Shown: in pieces, positions 53,736-62,507 of the stretch
Layout of the letters: every line of letters begins with the position of its first letter
How positions within the stretch are numbered: position 1 is the first letter of the stretch
NCBI RefSeq assembly: GCF_016765585.1
Contig: NZ_JAESWC010000001.1
Coordinates: forward strand, 372,001 to 436,000
Reading direction: 5' to 3'
Length of the DNA: 64,000 nt
Source: Clostridium rhizosphaerae
GTDB taxonomy: Bacteria; Bacillota; Clostridia; Clostridiales; Clostridiaceae
Notes under the pieces: generated by a model
What the model was told of the DNA's origin: nothing
The model's database searches: none
Seen by the model: only the letters and a program-made list of their open reading frames with translations
Position numbers and translations under genes: made by a program

Positions 53736-54554
53736 TTATTTGGATACGTCAACACCAAACCATCTCTCAGAAATTGTTTTATAAGTTCCATCTGCTTTTA
53801 TATCAGCTAGAGCCTTGTTGACTGCATCCACTAATTCCTTGCTATCTTTTCTAAACATTAATCCACTGGAGCTTGCATTGTCTTGCTGAGCAGCTATCTT
53901 TACTCCTGCATCTGGCTTTTGCTTTAATAGATCATAATAGGATAAACTATCATTTATAGTAGCATCCGCTCTCTTAGCTAATAATAAATCTATAGATTGA
54001 TTAAATCCTTCTGAATTTACTATTTCTGCTCCATTAGTTCTAGCTATATCAGCATAGTTGCTTGTCATTGATTGTGCAGCCTTCTTACCTTTTAAATCTT
54101 CAAATTTTGTAATGCTATTGTTGTCCTTAGCTACCACAAGTACTCCTCTTGAAGAAATGTATGGGTCAGAAAAATCATATTTTTCTTTTCTCTCTGGCTT
54201 TATTCCAACTTCATTTGCAATCATGTCAAATCTCTTAGCATCAAGCCCTGCAAACATTCCATCCCACTTTGTTTCAACAAACTCGGCTTTAACCCCTAGA
54301 CGCTTTGCAACCTCCTGAGTTATTTCCACATCAAATCCAGTTAGCTTTCCGTCTTTGTCATGGAAGGTAAATGGTGCATAGGTTCCTTCTGTTCCAACAA
54401 GAATTTTACCCTGGCTCTTTACTGTTTCAAGTAAATTTTTTGGTGCAGTTGTACCTGCGTTGTTAGACCCATTATTTTTTGCAGAGCATCCTGTAAAACC
54501 TGCAACTAAAGTTATAGCTAATACAGCACTTAAAAATATATTTCTCTTTTTCAT
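53736..54554 (-). CDS. Amino-acid ABC transporter substrate-binding lipoprotein
   Basis: This 272-residue protein has a lipoprotein signal (MKKRNIFLSAVLAITLVAGF, then TGC, Cys about 23) and family-3 solute-binding features: LVGTEGTYAPFTFHDKDGKL, TGFDVEITQEVAKRLG and RFDMIANEVGIKPERKEKYD. The C-terminus ends TYKTISERWFGVDVSK. It resembles cystine-binding proteins (TcyA/FliY). Placement between a trans-sulfuration enzyme and the permease supports a sulfur amino acid as ligand. Confidence 0.93.
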   Translation of the reverse strand: MKKRNIFLSAVLAITLVAGFTGCSAKNNGSNNAGTTAPKNLLETVKSQGKILVGTEGTYAPFTFHDKDGKLTGFDVEITQEVAKRLGVKAEFVETKWDGMFAGLDAKRFDMIANEVGIKPERKEKYDFSDPYISSRGVLVVAKDNNSITKFEDLKGKKAAQSMTSNYADIARTNGAEIVNSEGFNQSIDLLLAKRADATINDSLSYYDLLKQKPDAGVKIAAQQDNASSSGLMFRKDSKELVDAVNKALADIKADGTYKTISERWFGVDVSK

Positions 54555-54575
54555 CTTAATTTCTCTCCTTTAAAA

Positions 54576-55721
54576 TTATTTATTGTTTTGCTCTAAAGCA
54601 TTTTTAATATCTTCTATTATGTCTTCAGCACTTTCAATGCCTACTGACAGTCTAATTAAATTATCTACTATACCAACCTTTTGTCTTAGCTCATAAGGTA
54701 AAGCCGCATGAGTCATGGAAGCTGGGTGGCATACAAGGGATTCTACCCCTCCAAGGCTTTCTCCAAATGTTATCAATTCAAGGCTTTCAAGAAAGCTCTT
54801 ATAATCATAGCCTTCCCTAAGTACAAAGGAAATCATACCTCCAAAGCCTTTAGCCTGAGATTTTTGTATTTCATGACCAGGGTGACTCTCAAAGCCTGGA
54901 TAATGGATTTTCTCTATTTCCTCTCTGGTACTTAAAAATTCAGCAACTATCTTAGCATTTAAATTATGCCTGTCCATTCTAACTGCCAAGGTCTTAATTC
55001 CTCTTATGAGCAGGAAGGAATCGAATGGTGCTAGTACTCCTCCTGTAGAGTTTTGTATAAAATGAAGTCTTTCAGCTAATTCTTGGCTATTTACAACAAC
55101 AAGCCCTGAAACTATATCACTATGACCTCCTAGATATTTGGTTGCACTGTGAATGACTATATCCGCTCCCAAAGAAATTGGTTTTTGAAGATATGGGGTC
55201 ATAAAAGTGTTGTCAACTATTGTGTAAAGGTTGTTTTCCTTAGCTATCTTAGCTATTTCTTTAATATCTGTTATATCCATTAAAGGATTTGTAGGACTTT
55301 CTATAAAAATAGCTTTTACAGCATCATCTACTGCATTTCTTACTTCATCTAAATCTAAAGTATTAACTACTTCATAGCCTATACCAAAATGCTTAAACAC
55401 CTTGTCTATCACTCTAAAGGTTCCACCGTACAAGTTATTTGGAATAAGGATTTTATCTCCTGACTTAAACAATGATAATACTGCTGTTGTTGCCGCCATT
55501 CCTGAACCAAATGCAAATCCTGCATATCCCCCCTCTAAATCTGAAATGAGCTTTTCCAGAGCTTCTCTTGTTGGATTCCCTGTTCTAGAATATTCATAAC
55601 CTGTATTAACTCCAAATTTAGGCTGCTTGTAGGTAGAAGTTTGATATATCGGCACGTTTACCGCACCAGTATGCTTGTCTCCATCTACTCCTCCATGAAT
55701 TAATAGCGATTCAATTTTCAT
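54576..55721 (-). CDS. Cystathionine gamma-lyase/synthase family PLP enzyme
   Basis: This 381-residue trans-sulfuration enzyme has YEYSRTGNPTREALEKLISD, FGSGMAATTAVLSLF and the PLP lysine in VIHSATKYLGGHSDIVSG. FGGVESLVCHPASMTHA near the C-terminus is the typical end block. Closest to MccB/MetC/YrhB-type enzymes (cystathionine gamma-lyase or homocysteine gamma-lyase) by pattern, but synthase activity cannot be excluded. It is the first gene of a four-gene operon with a sulfur-amino-acid-type ABC importer, under a T-box leader (55800-56080). Its ATG follows GGGAGGTCGGAT. Confidence 0.92.
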   Translation of the reverse strand: MKIESLLIHGGVDGDKHTGAVNVPIYQTSTYKQPKFGVNTGYEYSRTGNPTREALEKLISDLEGGYAGFAFGSGMAATTAVLSLFKSGDKILIPNNLYGGTFRVIDKVFKHFGIGYEVVNTLDLDEVRNAVDDAVKAIFIESPTNPLMDITDIKEIAKIAKENNLYTIVDNTFMTPYLQKPISLGADIVIHSATKYLGGHSDIVSGLVVVNSQELAERLHFIQNSTGGVLAPFDSFLLIRGIKTLAVRMDRHNLNAKIVAEFLSTREEIEKIHYPGFESHPGHEIQKSQAKGFGGMISFVLREGYDYKSFLESLELITFGESLGGVESLVCHPASMTHAALPYELRQKVGIVDNLIRLSVGIESAEDIIEDIKNALEQNNK

Positions 55722-55799
55722 ATCCGACCTCCCTGTTTTTTCTGTATATAGAATTTGATTTATTACATAAGATGAAAATGAAAAATCCGGATTAAAAAC

Positions 55800-56080
55800 A
55801 AAAAACTCCTGCCTCTAAATACATAGAGGCAGAAGTTATATTCTGCGGTTCCACTCTAATTAACACGACAAAAAATCATCATGTTATCTCATTCACTCAG
55901 GTACATTCATACCCTAACGCTTTAACGCGCGTACACGCTGCCGTCTACTATTTTTCGAGGCAGTGCTCAAAGACGCATTCACACAGTTTACACTCAAAAT
56001 CCCTTTCAGCCAAGGGGATTTCTCTCTGTCAGTTTAGCCTATGCTACTATTTCTTATCTCAGCATTTTTATTTTCATCAC
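55800..56080 (-). promoter_or_regulatory. T-box leader (Met or Cys tRNA-sensing)
   Basis: The minus-strand leader holds the T-box core AGAGTGGAACCGCAG (55843-55857). A terminator hairpin AACTTCTGCCTCTA/TAGAGGCAGGAGTT with a T-run (55800-55837) follows it. Upstream lies a long stem I region with GATAAGAAATAGTAG near its 5' end. The likely specifier region reads GTGTGAATGCGTC, which contains both AUG (Met) and UGC (Cys). Uncharged tRNA should pair there and allow read-through into the lyase/ABC operon. Confidence 0.88.
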
Positions 56081-56086
56081 GTTACT

Positions 56087-56115
56087 ATCATAAAATACAT
56101 GAGTACTTTTGTCAA
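56087..56115 (-). promoter_or_regulatory. Sigma-A promoter of the T-box operon
   Basis: On the minus strand TTGACA (56110-56115), a 17-bp spacer and TATGAT (56087-56092) form a near-consensus promoter that would start transcription just before the T-box leader. Confidence 0.8.
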
Positions 56116-56197
56116 CATTATTTTCGATATTTTTACTATGGTAATTTTACCCGTATAACACTCGAAATAAACTCATTACATAAAGTGGACTATACAT

Positions 56198-56533
56198 ATG
56201 AAAATAATAAAATCGCCATTTTACCTTATTTTAGCGGGTATATTTGAAATAGGAGGAGGATATCTTGTTTGGATATGGCTGCGTGCTGGTAAAAGCATTT
56301 GGTACGGAATTGCTGGAGCAGTAGTATTAATCCTATATGGAATTATTCCAACATTTCAGCCTCCAAATACAAACTTCGGAAGAGTTTATGCAACTTATAG
56401 TGGAATATTTATTGCTCTTTCATTTTTACGTGGCTGGAAAGTGGATAATGTACTACCTGATAGATTTGACTTAATTGGAGAATGGATTGCATTAATTGGT
56501 GTTATTATTATAATGTATGCCCCAAGATGTTGA
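56198..56533 (+). CDS. YnfA/UPF0060 family membrane protein
   Basis: This 111-residue protein has four membrane helices and the family blocks [39 protein letters not shown] and [23 protein letters not shown]0060 proteins are distantly related to SMR drug/metabolite transporters; Gram-negative members have been linked to efflux. The ATG at 56198 has no good ribosome site nearby (ACATATG), so expression may be weak. It is divergent from the T-box operon. Confidence 0.88.
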   Translation: MKIIKSPFYLILAGIFEIGGGYLVWIWLRAGKSIWYGIAGAVVLILYGIIPTFQPPNTNFGRVYATYSGIFIALSFLRGWKVDNVLPDRFDLIGEWIALIGVIIIMYAPRC

Positions 56534-56856
56534 ATGCTCACCACTGCAAACATTACTGATATTGCAGAGATAGTTAAAGGTGGACCTCTATCATCGCTTC
56601 CGAACAGTGATCACCAGACATATAATGGTAGCAAGTATTTACAATACATTTAATTCCTTGATCTTGGTAATCCGTTTTTTCTACTCCCATCCTATAATGT
56701 CACTGTCATGTATCTAATAAAATGGAGCCAATCGAACTTTTGCGATTAGCTCCCTACTTAGTGCACTTATTTAATAAGGATGAGTTTTCGCCTCAAAATA
56801 GACTGAGTCTGGGCATGCCGAGGAGATTACAGATACTCTCTCCTGGTCTTATTCTT
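56534..56856. other. Intergenic region with a hairpin
   Basis: No gene is seen. A hairpin GGAGCcAATCG/CGATTaGCTCC (56724-56753) lies in the middle and may terminate one of the convergent transcripts. The rest shows no recognisable feature. Confidence 0.4.
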
Positions 56857-57285
56857 TTACCAGCCGCTGCCTACTGCATTATGGACAAAGGAAGCAATTC
56901 TATCAATTGGAATATCAACTATTGAGCCAAGAGTACGACCAGAGCAGTCAAATCTATTTCTTTCTCTATCTCTATCTCTATCTCTATCTCTGTCTCTTCT
57001 ATTAAACTCTTCTATACCTTGAAGATTCTCGTTTTGGAAATTTTCTTCTCCAAATTCCTCGTTTCTGTTAAAACTGCGTCTTTCGTGTCTCTCATCGCAG
57101 CAGTTTCCCAGTGCGCATCCAGGTGCTGATCCTAGCTGAGTTATTAACCTAACAAATCTATCATTTACAGAAGCTAGAACGCCGGTAAAACCCCTTCCAG
57201 ATTCTCCACCACTAGTTGTAAATATAGTAACAGTTTGTCCTATGTGACGAGCTAAATCATTCGCAAAGTTAAGTCCATTTGGCAT
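56857..57285 (-). CDS. Sm-like-fold protein with Arg-Asp repeat, probably spore-associated
   Basis: This 142-residue protein begins with an Sm/LSm-like strand pattern (ARHIGQTVTIFTTSGGESGR, then GFTGVLASVNDRFVRLITQL). A Cys pair in GCALGNCCDE follows, then an acidic/basic linker with (Arg-Asp)n and a C-terminal block GRTLGSIVDIPIDRIASFVH. The Arg-Asp run is coded by a hexanucleotide repeat (CTATCT type) around 56955-56995. Similar clostridial proteins are linked to spores; that is family memory. The ATG at 57285 has GGAGG eight nucleotides upstream; other ATGs nearby fit less well. Confidence 0.6.
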   Translation of the reverse strand: MPNGLNFANDLARHIGQTVTIFTTSGGESGRGFTGVLASVNDRFVRLITQLGSAPGCALGNCCDERHERRSFNRNEEFGEENFQNENLQGIEEFNRRDRDRDRDRDRERNRFDCSGRTLGSIVDIPIDRIASFVHNAVGSGW

Positions 57286-57490
57286 ATTCATTTCCTCCCT
57301 TTCCATATATATGTTGAGCACTTTGGCTCGCTATATATTATGACACTTATCCCATTTTGACACTATTTTATTGGTATACTTCCATTTAAAAATATACTTC
57401 AGTGCAACGATTATACTCAATTATCTAAGCACAATCAAAAATATATATCACATACTATATAAGTATGAGCAATATTAAAGGAGTGAAAAA

Positions 57491-57766
57491 ATGTATCATA
57501 CTCATCACTATTCAGGCTATACTACAGTCACCGATGGCCATAGTCATAGATATGATGGCGAAACCTCTGCAGCCCAAACTGGAGTACCACATATTCATTA
57601 TATAGTAGGCTATACAGATTTTGCTGATGGCCACAGACACTATTATGCAATGCAAACAAGTCCGAATTATCAGGTGCCTGGCGGTCATATTCATTTTATT
57701 TCTGGCCCGACCTATATAACCGAGCAGCATTATCATTTTATGAAAGATAAAACCAGTGTAGATTAG
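57491..57766 (+). CDS. ymaF: YmaF-family protein
   Basis: This is a 91-residue, His-rich protein with a threefold repeat of HxHxYxG-type turns: HTHHYSGYTTVTDGHSHRYD, PHIHYIVGYTDFADGHRHYY and GGHIHFISGPTYITEQHYHF. The pattern is that of YmaF, a short family of unknown function common in spore formers. The many His pairs could bind metal. AAAGGAGTGAAAAA precedes the ATG. Confidence 0.9.
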   Translation: MYHTHHYSGYTTVTDGHSHRYDGETSAAQTGVPHIHYIVGYTDFADGHRHYYAMQTSPNYQVPGGHIHFISGPTYITEQHYHFMKDKTSVD

Positions 57767-57794
57767 ATTACCTACTTCCTTCCTAATCCAAAAG

Positions 57795-57828
57795 AATTTT
57801 GGCCTCTTAATTTTCAAGAGGCCTAACC
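57795..57828. terminator. Bidirectional terminator
   Basis: GGCCTCTT and AAGAGGCC form an 8-bp stem, flanked by A/T-rich tails, between ymaF and the convergent Rieske remnant. Confidence 0.7.
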
Positions 57829-57829
57829 A

Positions 57830-58440
57830 TTAAAATATATTAGGATCCTTCTCGTTTTTTCCTTCTCCTAAATGCTTTAACGGAAGAAATGCAGGACCTT
57901 CTACATTGTCACCATCATAAGTAAACCTTGAACCGTGACAAGGGCAATCCCAAGTTTTTTCTGCTTTGTTCCAAGTTAGTTCACAGCCTATATGTGTACA
58001 AGTTATATCTACAACATGAAGCTCTCCCTGCTCATCACGATAAGCTCCAACCTTTTGTCCATCCATAGTTACAATTTTTGCTTCACCATTTTTATTTCAA
58101 CATCTTTAGGAGCTGGATAGAGCTTGCCTCCCACAAGATTTTCTGCAACTTCTAAGTTACCTGAAAGGATCGTATACTGGAGCCTATGGACTTTCTCCTT
58201 TAATTATTAGGTCAGTAATTATCTTTGCTGCAGCTGTGTTATTGGTCATTCCCCACTTTCCAAATCCAGTTGCAACAAATAATTTTGAAGTATTAGAAGT
58301 TAGATATCCAACATAAGGTACATTATCTACTGTTACATAGTCTTGAGTACACCATCTATATAATATGCCCTGTAGATCAAAGGTTTCTTTAGCAAACTTG
58401 CCTAGATTATCATATTTACATATATTATTTTTCTGTCAGT
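57830..58440 (-). pseudogene. FAD oxidoreductase with Rieske domain, disrupted
   Basis: The right part (about 58195-58430) encodes the end of a DAO-type FAD domain: YRWCTQDYVTVDNVPYVGYL and KLFVATGFGKWGMTNNTAAA. A stop after KGESP, frameshifts near 58080-58190 and loss of the N-terminal half follow. The left part (57830-58066) is an intact Rieske frame with ligands CTHIGC and CPCHGSRF. Such DAO-Rieske proteins (YhfW-like) occur in Bacillus and Clostridium. Only the Rieske fragment could be made, without a proper start. Confidence 0.8.
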
Positions 58441-58499
58441 AGCATTAACAACACCTCAAACATAATATAGTAATAAAGTCATAAAAAGTGGTGATAGTT

Positions 58500-59189
58500 A
58501 TGTATTTATATGAAGCAAAACCCCAATACAATGATGACAATCCTTATGTTTACCCTAGTTTTTAGGCACCTTAGTACTGCGGGACTAATTTTATCTGTCC
58601 CTTATACAGACACTACCTTATAAGAAATGATTTCACTTCATCAAGAATAACTAATCCTCAATTAAAGTTATCAAACAAAATACGTGAACTTTAGGAACAG
58701 CATACTGTATGGACAAGAGCTACCATTGTCAGCATGGTATTTGATCTTCCAGATGTGAATTTCGTTACTAACAGACTTCTTCAAAATCCTAAAGACTTTG
58801 GAAATGTGTTTAGAGTGTACTATGGGGATAGGGCTGACTCGAGGCTTAGAGATTTAATAAGAAAGCACCTAATAATTGCCGCACAGCTTGTGAACGCAGC
58901 TAAAGCTGGAGACAATGCGGCTGCTGCCGAAATCGAGAAAAAATGGTATGCAAACGGTGATGAAATTGCCACCTTCGTTGGCAGCATAAATCCTTATTGG
59001 TCCGCGGAAGATTGGAAAAGGATGTATCGTACACACCTTGGACTAGTAAAATCAGAAGCTGTTAATTTACTTACTAAGAATTACTCAGCAGAGACCTCTA
59101 CTTATGATGAGCTTGAAAGCCAAGCCTTAGAAATAGCTGATATAATGATACATGGAATTGTTAAGCAATTTCCGCAAAAATTCAAATAA
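58500..59189 (+). pseudogene. Helical-bundle protein gene with nonsense and frameshift lesions
   Basis: The part from 58734 is a clean 151-codon frame (LPDVNFVTNRLLQNPKDFGN; KWYANGDEIATFVGSINPYW; ADIMIHGIVKQFPQKFK). It belongs to an uncharacterised helical family known to me only from unnamed Firmicute proteins. Upstream the same frame reads LSNKIREL-TAG-EQHTVWTRATI, where homologues have Trp. A 21-codon frame (MYLYEAKPQYNDDNPYVY) with a ribosome site starts at 58500 and is probably the original N-terminus. Translation from ATG 58734 lacks a ribosome site. Confidence 0.6.
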
Positions 59190-59196
59190 AACATAT

Positions 59197-59232
59197 AAAG
59201 GACAAACGATAATTCAAATCGTCTGTCCTTTT
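59197..59232. terminator. Bidirectional terminator
   Basis: AAAGGACAaACGAT pairs with ATCGTcTGTCCTTT between the convergent 58500 and GDT1 genes. Confidence 0.85.
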
Positions 59233-59237
59233 AGTTA

Positions 59238-59969
59238 TTAATTAACTGTTTCAGAAGAACAGCTCTTTTCCTTATCAGCAGAAACTTCCTGCCCAGACAG
59301 TGCTATATCGCATACCTGACCATAGTAAGCAAACTTTACTCCAAACAAATAAATAAGTACTCCCAGAGCTACAAGGAACAAAATTATATAAACCGGAGTT
59401 AAAAATGCTGCAGGCACTGATTTATATAAAGTTAACGCTCCAAAAAACATAAATATTATTCCTGCTACCCATTTAATATATATTTCAGGTATATGTCTGC
59501 ACATCCAAGCTCCGCCTATAACACCTATGCCGTCTGCCACAAGCATACCTGCTGTTGTTCCCATAAGTATTAAAAGGGGCTTTGAATTTTCCGCAGCTAT
59601 ACTTATAGTCATAAGCTGGGTTTTATCTCCCATTTCAGCCATAAAGAAGGCAATAGCTACTGTTACTATAGGCCCAAACTTTACTTTTTTCTCTTCTTCA
59701 TCATCTAGTTTATCTCCACGAATTGTCCAAAGACCAAAAACTAAGAAGGCAACTGCCGCAACAATCTTTACTATATCCATAGGTATTACATTACCTAAAT
59801 AACTTCCTACTGCAACTGCTAATGCGTGATTCAAAATAGTTGCAATTAGAACACCCATCATTACTTGCTTAACCTTGTATTTGCTGGCCATAGCCATTGC
59901 AAGAAGCTGCGTCTTATCCCCCATTTCCGCAACTACCACCAATAATAATGCCTTAATAAATGATGCCAT
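59238..59969 (-). CDS. GDT1/TMEM165 (UPF0016) family Mn2+ exporter
   Basis: This 243-residue membrane protein carries two copies of the family signature: LVVVAEMGDKTQLLAMAMAS (about 11-30) and AFFMAEMGDKTQLMTISIAA (about 110-129). Family knowledge (MneA, TMEM165, Gdt1) indicates cation/proton exchange with Mn2+ or Ca2+. The yybP-ykoY Mn riboswitch in its leader (60114-60243) strongly supports Mn2+ export. The C-terminal Cys-containing tail (DKEKSCSSETVN) is probably cytoplasmic. GGGAGGATGACAA precedes the ATG. Confidence 0.95.
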   Translation of the reverse strand: MASFIKALLLVVVAEMGDKTQLLAMAMASKYKVKQVMMGVLIATILNHALAVAVGSYLGNVIPMDIVKIVAAVAFLVFGLWTIRGDKLDDEEEKKVKFGPIVTVAIAFFMAEMGDKTQLMTISIAAENSKPLLILMGTTAGMLVADGIGVIGGAWMCRHIPEIYIKWVAGIIFMFFGALTLYKSVPAAFLTPVYIILFLVALGVLIYLFGVKFAYYGQVCDIALSGQEVSADKEKSCSSETVN

Positions 59970-60046
59970 TTGTCATCCTCCCAATTAAATAATTTCAGTT
60001 CTAAGCCAACTCCCCCTCCTTAACTCAAATATTTATTTTTAAAATA

Positions 60047-60090
60047 AATAAAGACTTTCAGCACAATATAACATCCTGCTAAAAGCCTTA
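60047..60090 (-). terminator. Second terminator-like hairpin in the Mn-exporter leader
   Basis: AAGGCTTTTAGCAGGATG and TTGTGCTGAAAGTCTTTATT form an imperfect stem followed by T-rich sequence. It resembles the riboswitch terminator just upstream and may be a degenerate duplicate of it. Confidence 0.5.
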
Positions 60091-60113
60091 CTTGATACTT
60101 CATTTACAGCATC

Positions 60114-60243
60114 AAAAAAGACTTCTAACACAATGAAAGCATTGTGTTAAAAGTCTCACTTAACTAAATTAGTTACGATAAAGCCAGACCAAAGGTCAGT
60201 ATGTTGACTTTATCACCTTTTTTCAAGGCAGCTACTCCCTTTT
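60114..60243 (-). promoter_or_regulatory. yybP-ykoY manganese riboswitch with terminator
   Basis: The minus strand starts AAAAGGGAGTAGCTGCC and continues to CATACTGACC and GGTCTGGCTTTATC, the conserved L1/L3 core of yybP-ykoY. The terminator AGACTTTTAACACAATG/CATTGTGTTAGAAGTCT with TTTTTT follows. Binding of Mn2+ should prevent termination and allow expression of the GDT1-type exporter downstream. Confidence 0.92.
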
Positions 60244-60545
60244 AACGAAGTTATTTAATTTACATTAAAATTATATTATATACTATTCATTTTTGTCAAT
60301 TGATATTACAAACTTAATGAATACTCTTACAAAAATGCTTCTATAGCTTTATTTTAGCTGTAATAGAATATTAAATATACTGATAACTTATTTTCAATTG
60401 ATAATAAACATCAATCTGCAGTAATCTTTTATTTTCTATACTTTTACAAATGGTGTAAGGCTTGGCTTAGAATAAAGAGTCTTAAATCTCTTACACTTTA
60501 TACTATACACAGATATAAGCCTAGGTTTTTAACTGATACTACGCT
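60244..60545. other. Intergenic region between riboswitch and TetR gene
   Basis: No gene is recognised. It is AT-rich and holds the promoter region of the Mn-riboswitch transcript and the 3' end of the leftward TetR gene. No strong hairpin was noticed. Confidence 0.35.
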
Positions 60546-61115
60546 TTATAAAGGCAATTGTTTCATAATTCCTTGTTCCGTAAGCCTTTTTATCAATTCA
60601 TGTAATTTATCATTTGGAATAGCATCTTCCTGTGTAAACCAGTAGCTCATGATGCCAATCATGGCAGACAGAGTATACTCTAAAATATAATCCAATTCTC
60701 TTTTATCAACATTGGGCATATCTTCGAAAACCTGCATTATTATCGGCTTGATTGTATTTTTTAATTTTCCTGCGAAAGATGGGTCTCCTTTTTCTCCAAG
60801 CAATACAGAGTAATATTTGCTGTTTTGTTTGTAAAGCTCGAAAAATTGTTCCAGGGGCATTCCCAAGGTTATGTTTGGTGTGAATACAGGGGGAAGCTCA
60901 TCAAGGGTAGGTATCAATGAATTTTCAATATGCTCCAAAACATCATACACATCTTCGAAATACTCATAGAAGGTGCCTCTATTATACCCCGCTTTATTTG
61001 TAATATCCTTAATAGTAACTTTTTCAATTCTATTTTCGCAGTATAAAGACCAAAATGCATCAAGTAGGTTTTGTTTAGTCTGTTCTGTAATTTCTGGTCG
61101 TTTCTTCATTTTCAC
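60546..61115 (-). CDS. TetR/AcrR-family regulator of the glycosyltransferase/MFS cassette
   Basis: This 189-residue protein has the N-terminal HTH VTIKDITNKAGYNRGTFYEY followed by a FEDVYDVLEHIE helix. The ligand domain (PLEQFFELYKQNSKYYSVLL) resembles TetR_C group proteins of Firmicutes. It is divergent from the glycosyltransferase gene, with an inverted repeat (61129-61153) between, so it probably represses that cassette and itself until a toxic compound binds. The plotted start (ATG, preceded by GGGAGTGATGTGAAA) has a later in-frame ATG two codons on. Confidence 0.88.
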   Translation of the reverse strand: MKMKKRPEITEQTKQNLLDAFWSLYCENRIEKVTIKDITNKAGYNRGTFYEYFEDVYDVLEHIENSLIPTLDELPPVFTPNITLGMPLEQFFELYKQNSKYYSVLLGEKGDPSFAGKLKNTIKPIIMQVFEDMPNVDKRELDYILEYTLSAMIGIMSYWFTQEDAIPNDKLHELIKRLTEQGIMKQLPL

Positions 61116-61128
61116 ATCACTCCCGAAT

Positions 61129-61153
61129 CCGACATTTATCGTTTTATTGTCGG
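61129..61153. promoter_or_regulatory. Inverted repeat, candidate TetR operator
   Basis: CCGACA and TGTCGG face each other across 13 nt in the 140-nt gap between the divergent TetR and glycosyltransferase genes. Confidence 0.5.
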
Positions 61154-61255
61154 TTGATGCTAAGCTTAATTATTACTATACTATAATCATACAACAGGTT
61201 GTTGGTTTACACAAGACCTACTATAATTTGAAAAATTCTCGGGAGGTTTAAAAAT

Positions 61256-62503
61256 ATGATTACAATTCTTTGTTCAGGTTCACGAGGTGATTTTCAACCA
61301 TATATTGCACTTGCACAACAGTTAAAAAAACTAGGAAAGGAAGTTCGTATCACTGCAAGTAAAAGCGTTGAAGGCTTAATTCGCAGCTATGGAATTGATG
61401 TGTATCCTATAAAGGCAGATATTGAAACACTAAAGGTTGATCCGAAACTACTAAAGGCTGCTGGCTCCTCTGATAATCCTATGAAAATGATGTTAACCTT
61501 CAATAAGATGAAGGAATATGGCATCTACATGGTAAATGATTACTATTCCGCGTGCGAAGGAAGCGAACTTATTATATATCACCCAGGCTGCACAGTTGGC
61601 TATTTTGCAGCAGAAAAATTCGGTATACCTTCTGTTTTGGCTTCTCCTTTTCCAATGCATAAAACAAAAGAATACTTATCTGTAATAATGTACGGAAAAA
61701 CAAAATCCAATTCTCTAACTAAAAAGATAAGCTACTCTATGATTCAGGGAATGCTGTGGATGGCTTCAAAGAGTTCTGTAAAAGGTTTTTGGAAGAAGAA
61801 CTTTGGGGAAATACCAGACAATTTTAGCTGCCCTTTTGAGAGACATACAGATAAAAAACACCCTGCTATTGTATCCTGCAGTAACTTTGTTTTCAAAAGA
61901 CCAGAGGACTGGAATGAAAATATTCACCAAAGGGGCTATTGGTTTGTTGAAGAGTCTTGTGACTACACTCCACCAAAAGAGCTTGAAGATTTCTTAAATG
62001 CTGGTGAAAAGCCTGTATATATAGGCTTTGGAAGTATGACATCCTTAGAACAGAATGAGGGTTTGTCAGAAATAGCAGTAGAAGCGATTAAAAAAAGCGG
62101 AAAACGCGGTATTATCTGCGGCATGGGAAAACCAAAAGATCTTCCTAAAAACATTATTGCAATTAACAGCATTCCACATACATGGCTGTTTGAAAGGGTT
62201 TCCGCAGTATGCCATCACGGTGGGGCTGGTACAACTGCAGCAGGGTTTAAGGCTGGAGTTCCAAACATCATTATACCTTTTTCCAATGATCAGTTTGCAT
62301 GGGCTCACAGGGCTTATGACCTAGGGGTTGGTGCAAAACCTATTCCTAGAAAGGAACTAACTTCAGACAAGCTTGCCGAAGCAATCAAGTTTGCTATAAC
62401 TGATAAAATCATTACAAATGCCAAAACCCTTGGCAAAGATATAGCTAAGGAAAATGGGGCTGAAGAATGTGCAAAAACTATTGTAAAGTGTCTTGAGAGG
62501 TAA
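61256..62503 (+). CDS. GT1-family glycosyltransferase (MGT/sterol-glucosyltransferase-like)
   Basis: This 415-residue enzyme has a GT-B fold. The N-terminal acceptor domain starts TILCSGSRGDFQPYIALAQQ. The C-terminal sugar-nucleotide site is IPHTWLFERVSAVCHHGGAG, then TTAAGFKAGVPNIIIPFSND and QFAWA, typical of UDP-glucose-dependent macrolide, sterol or flavonoid glycosyltransferases. It probably glycosylates a lipophilic compound in the cytosol. GGGAGGTTTAAAAAT precedes the ATG. It is the first gene of a cassette with an MFS exporter, which begins four nucleotides after its stop. Confidence 0.9.
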   Translation: MITILCSGSRGDFQPYIALAQQLKKLGKEVRITASKSVEGLIRSYGIDVYPIKADIETLKVDPKLLKAAGSSDNPMKMMLTFNKMKEYGIYMVNDYYSACEGSELIIYHPGCTVGYFAAEKFGIPSVLASPFPMHKTKEYLSVIMYGKTKSNSLTKKISYSMIQGMLWMASKSSVKGFWKKNFGEIPDNFSCPFERHTDKKHPAIVSCSNFVFKRPEDWNENIHQRGYWFVEESCDYTPPKELEDFLNAGEKPVYIGFGSMTSLEQNEGLSEIAVEAIKKSGKRGIICGMGKPKDLPKNIIAINSIPHTWLFERVSAVCHHGGAGTTAAGFKAGVPNIIIPFSNDQFAWAHRAYDLGVGAKPIPRKELTSDKLAEAIKFAITDKIITNAKTLGKDIAKENGAEECAKTIVKCLER

Positions 62504-62507
62504 TGAT

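Noticed and set aside
58734-59189. Intact short gene starting at the internal ATG
   Set aside because: There is no ribosome site before this ATG and homologous sequence continues upstream across a TAG, so it is the tail of a broken gene.
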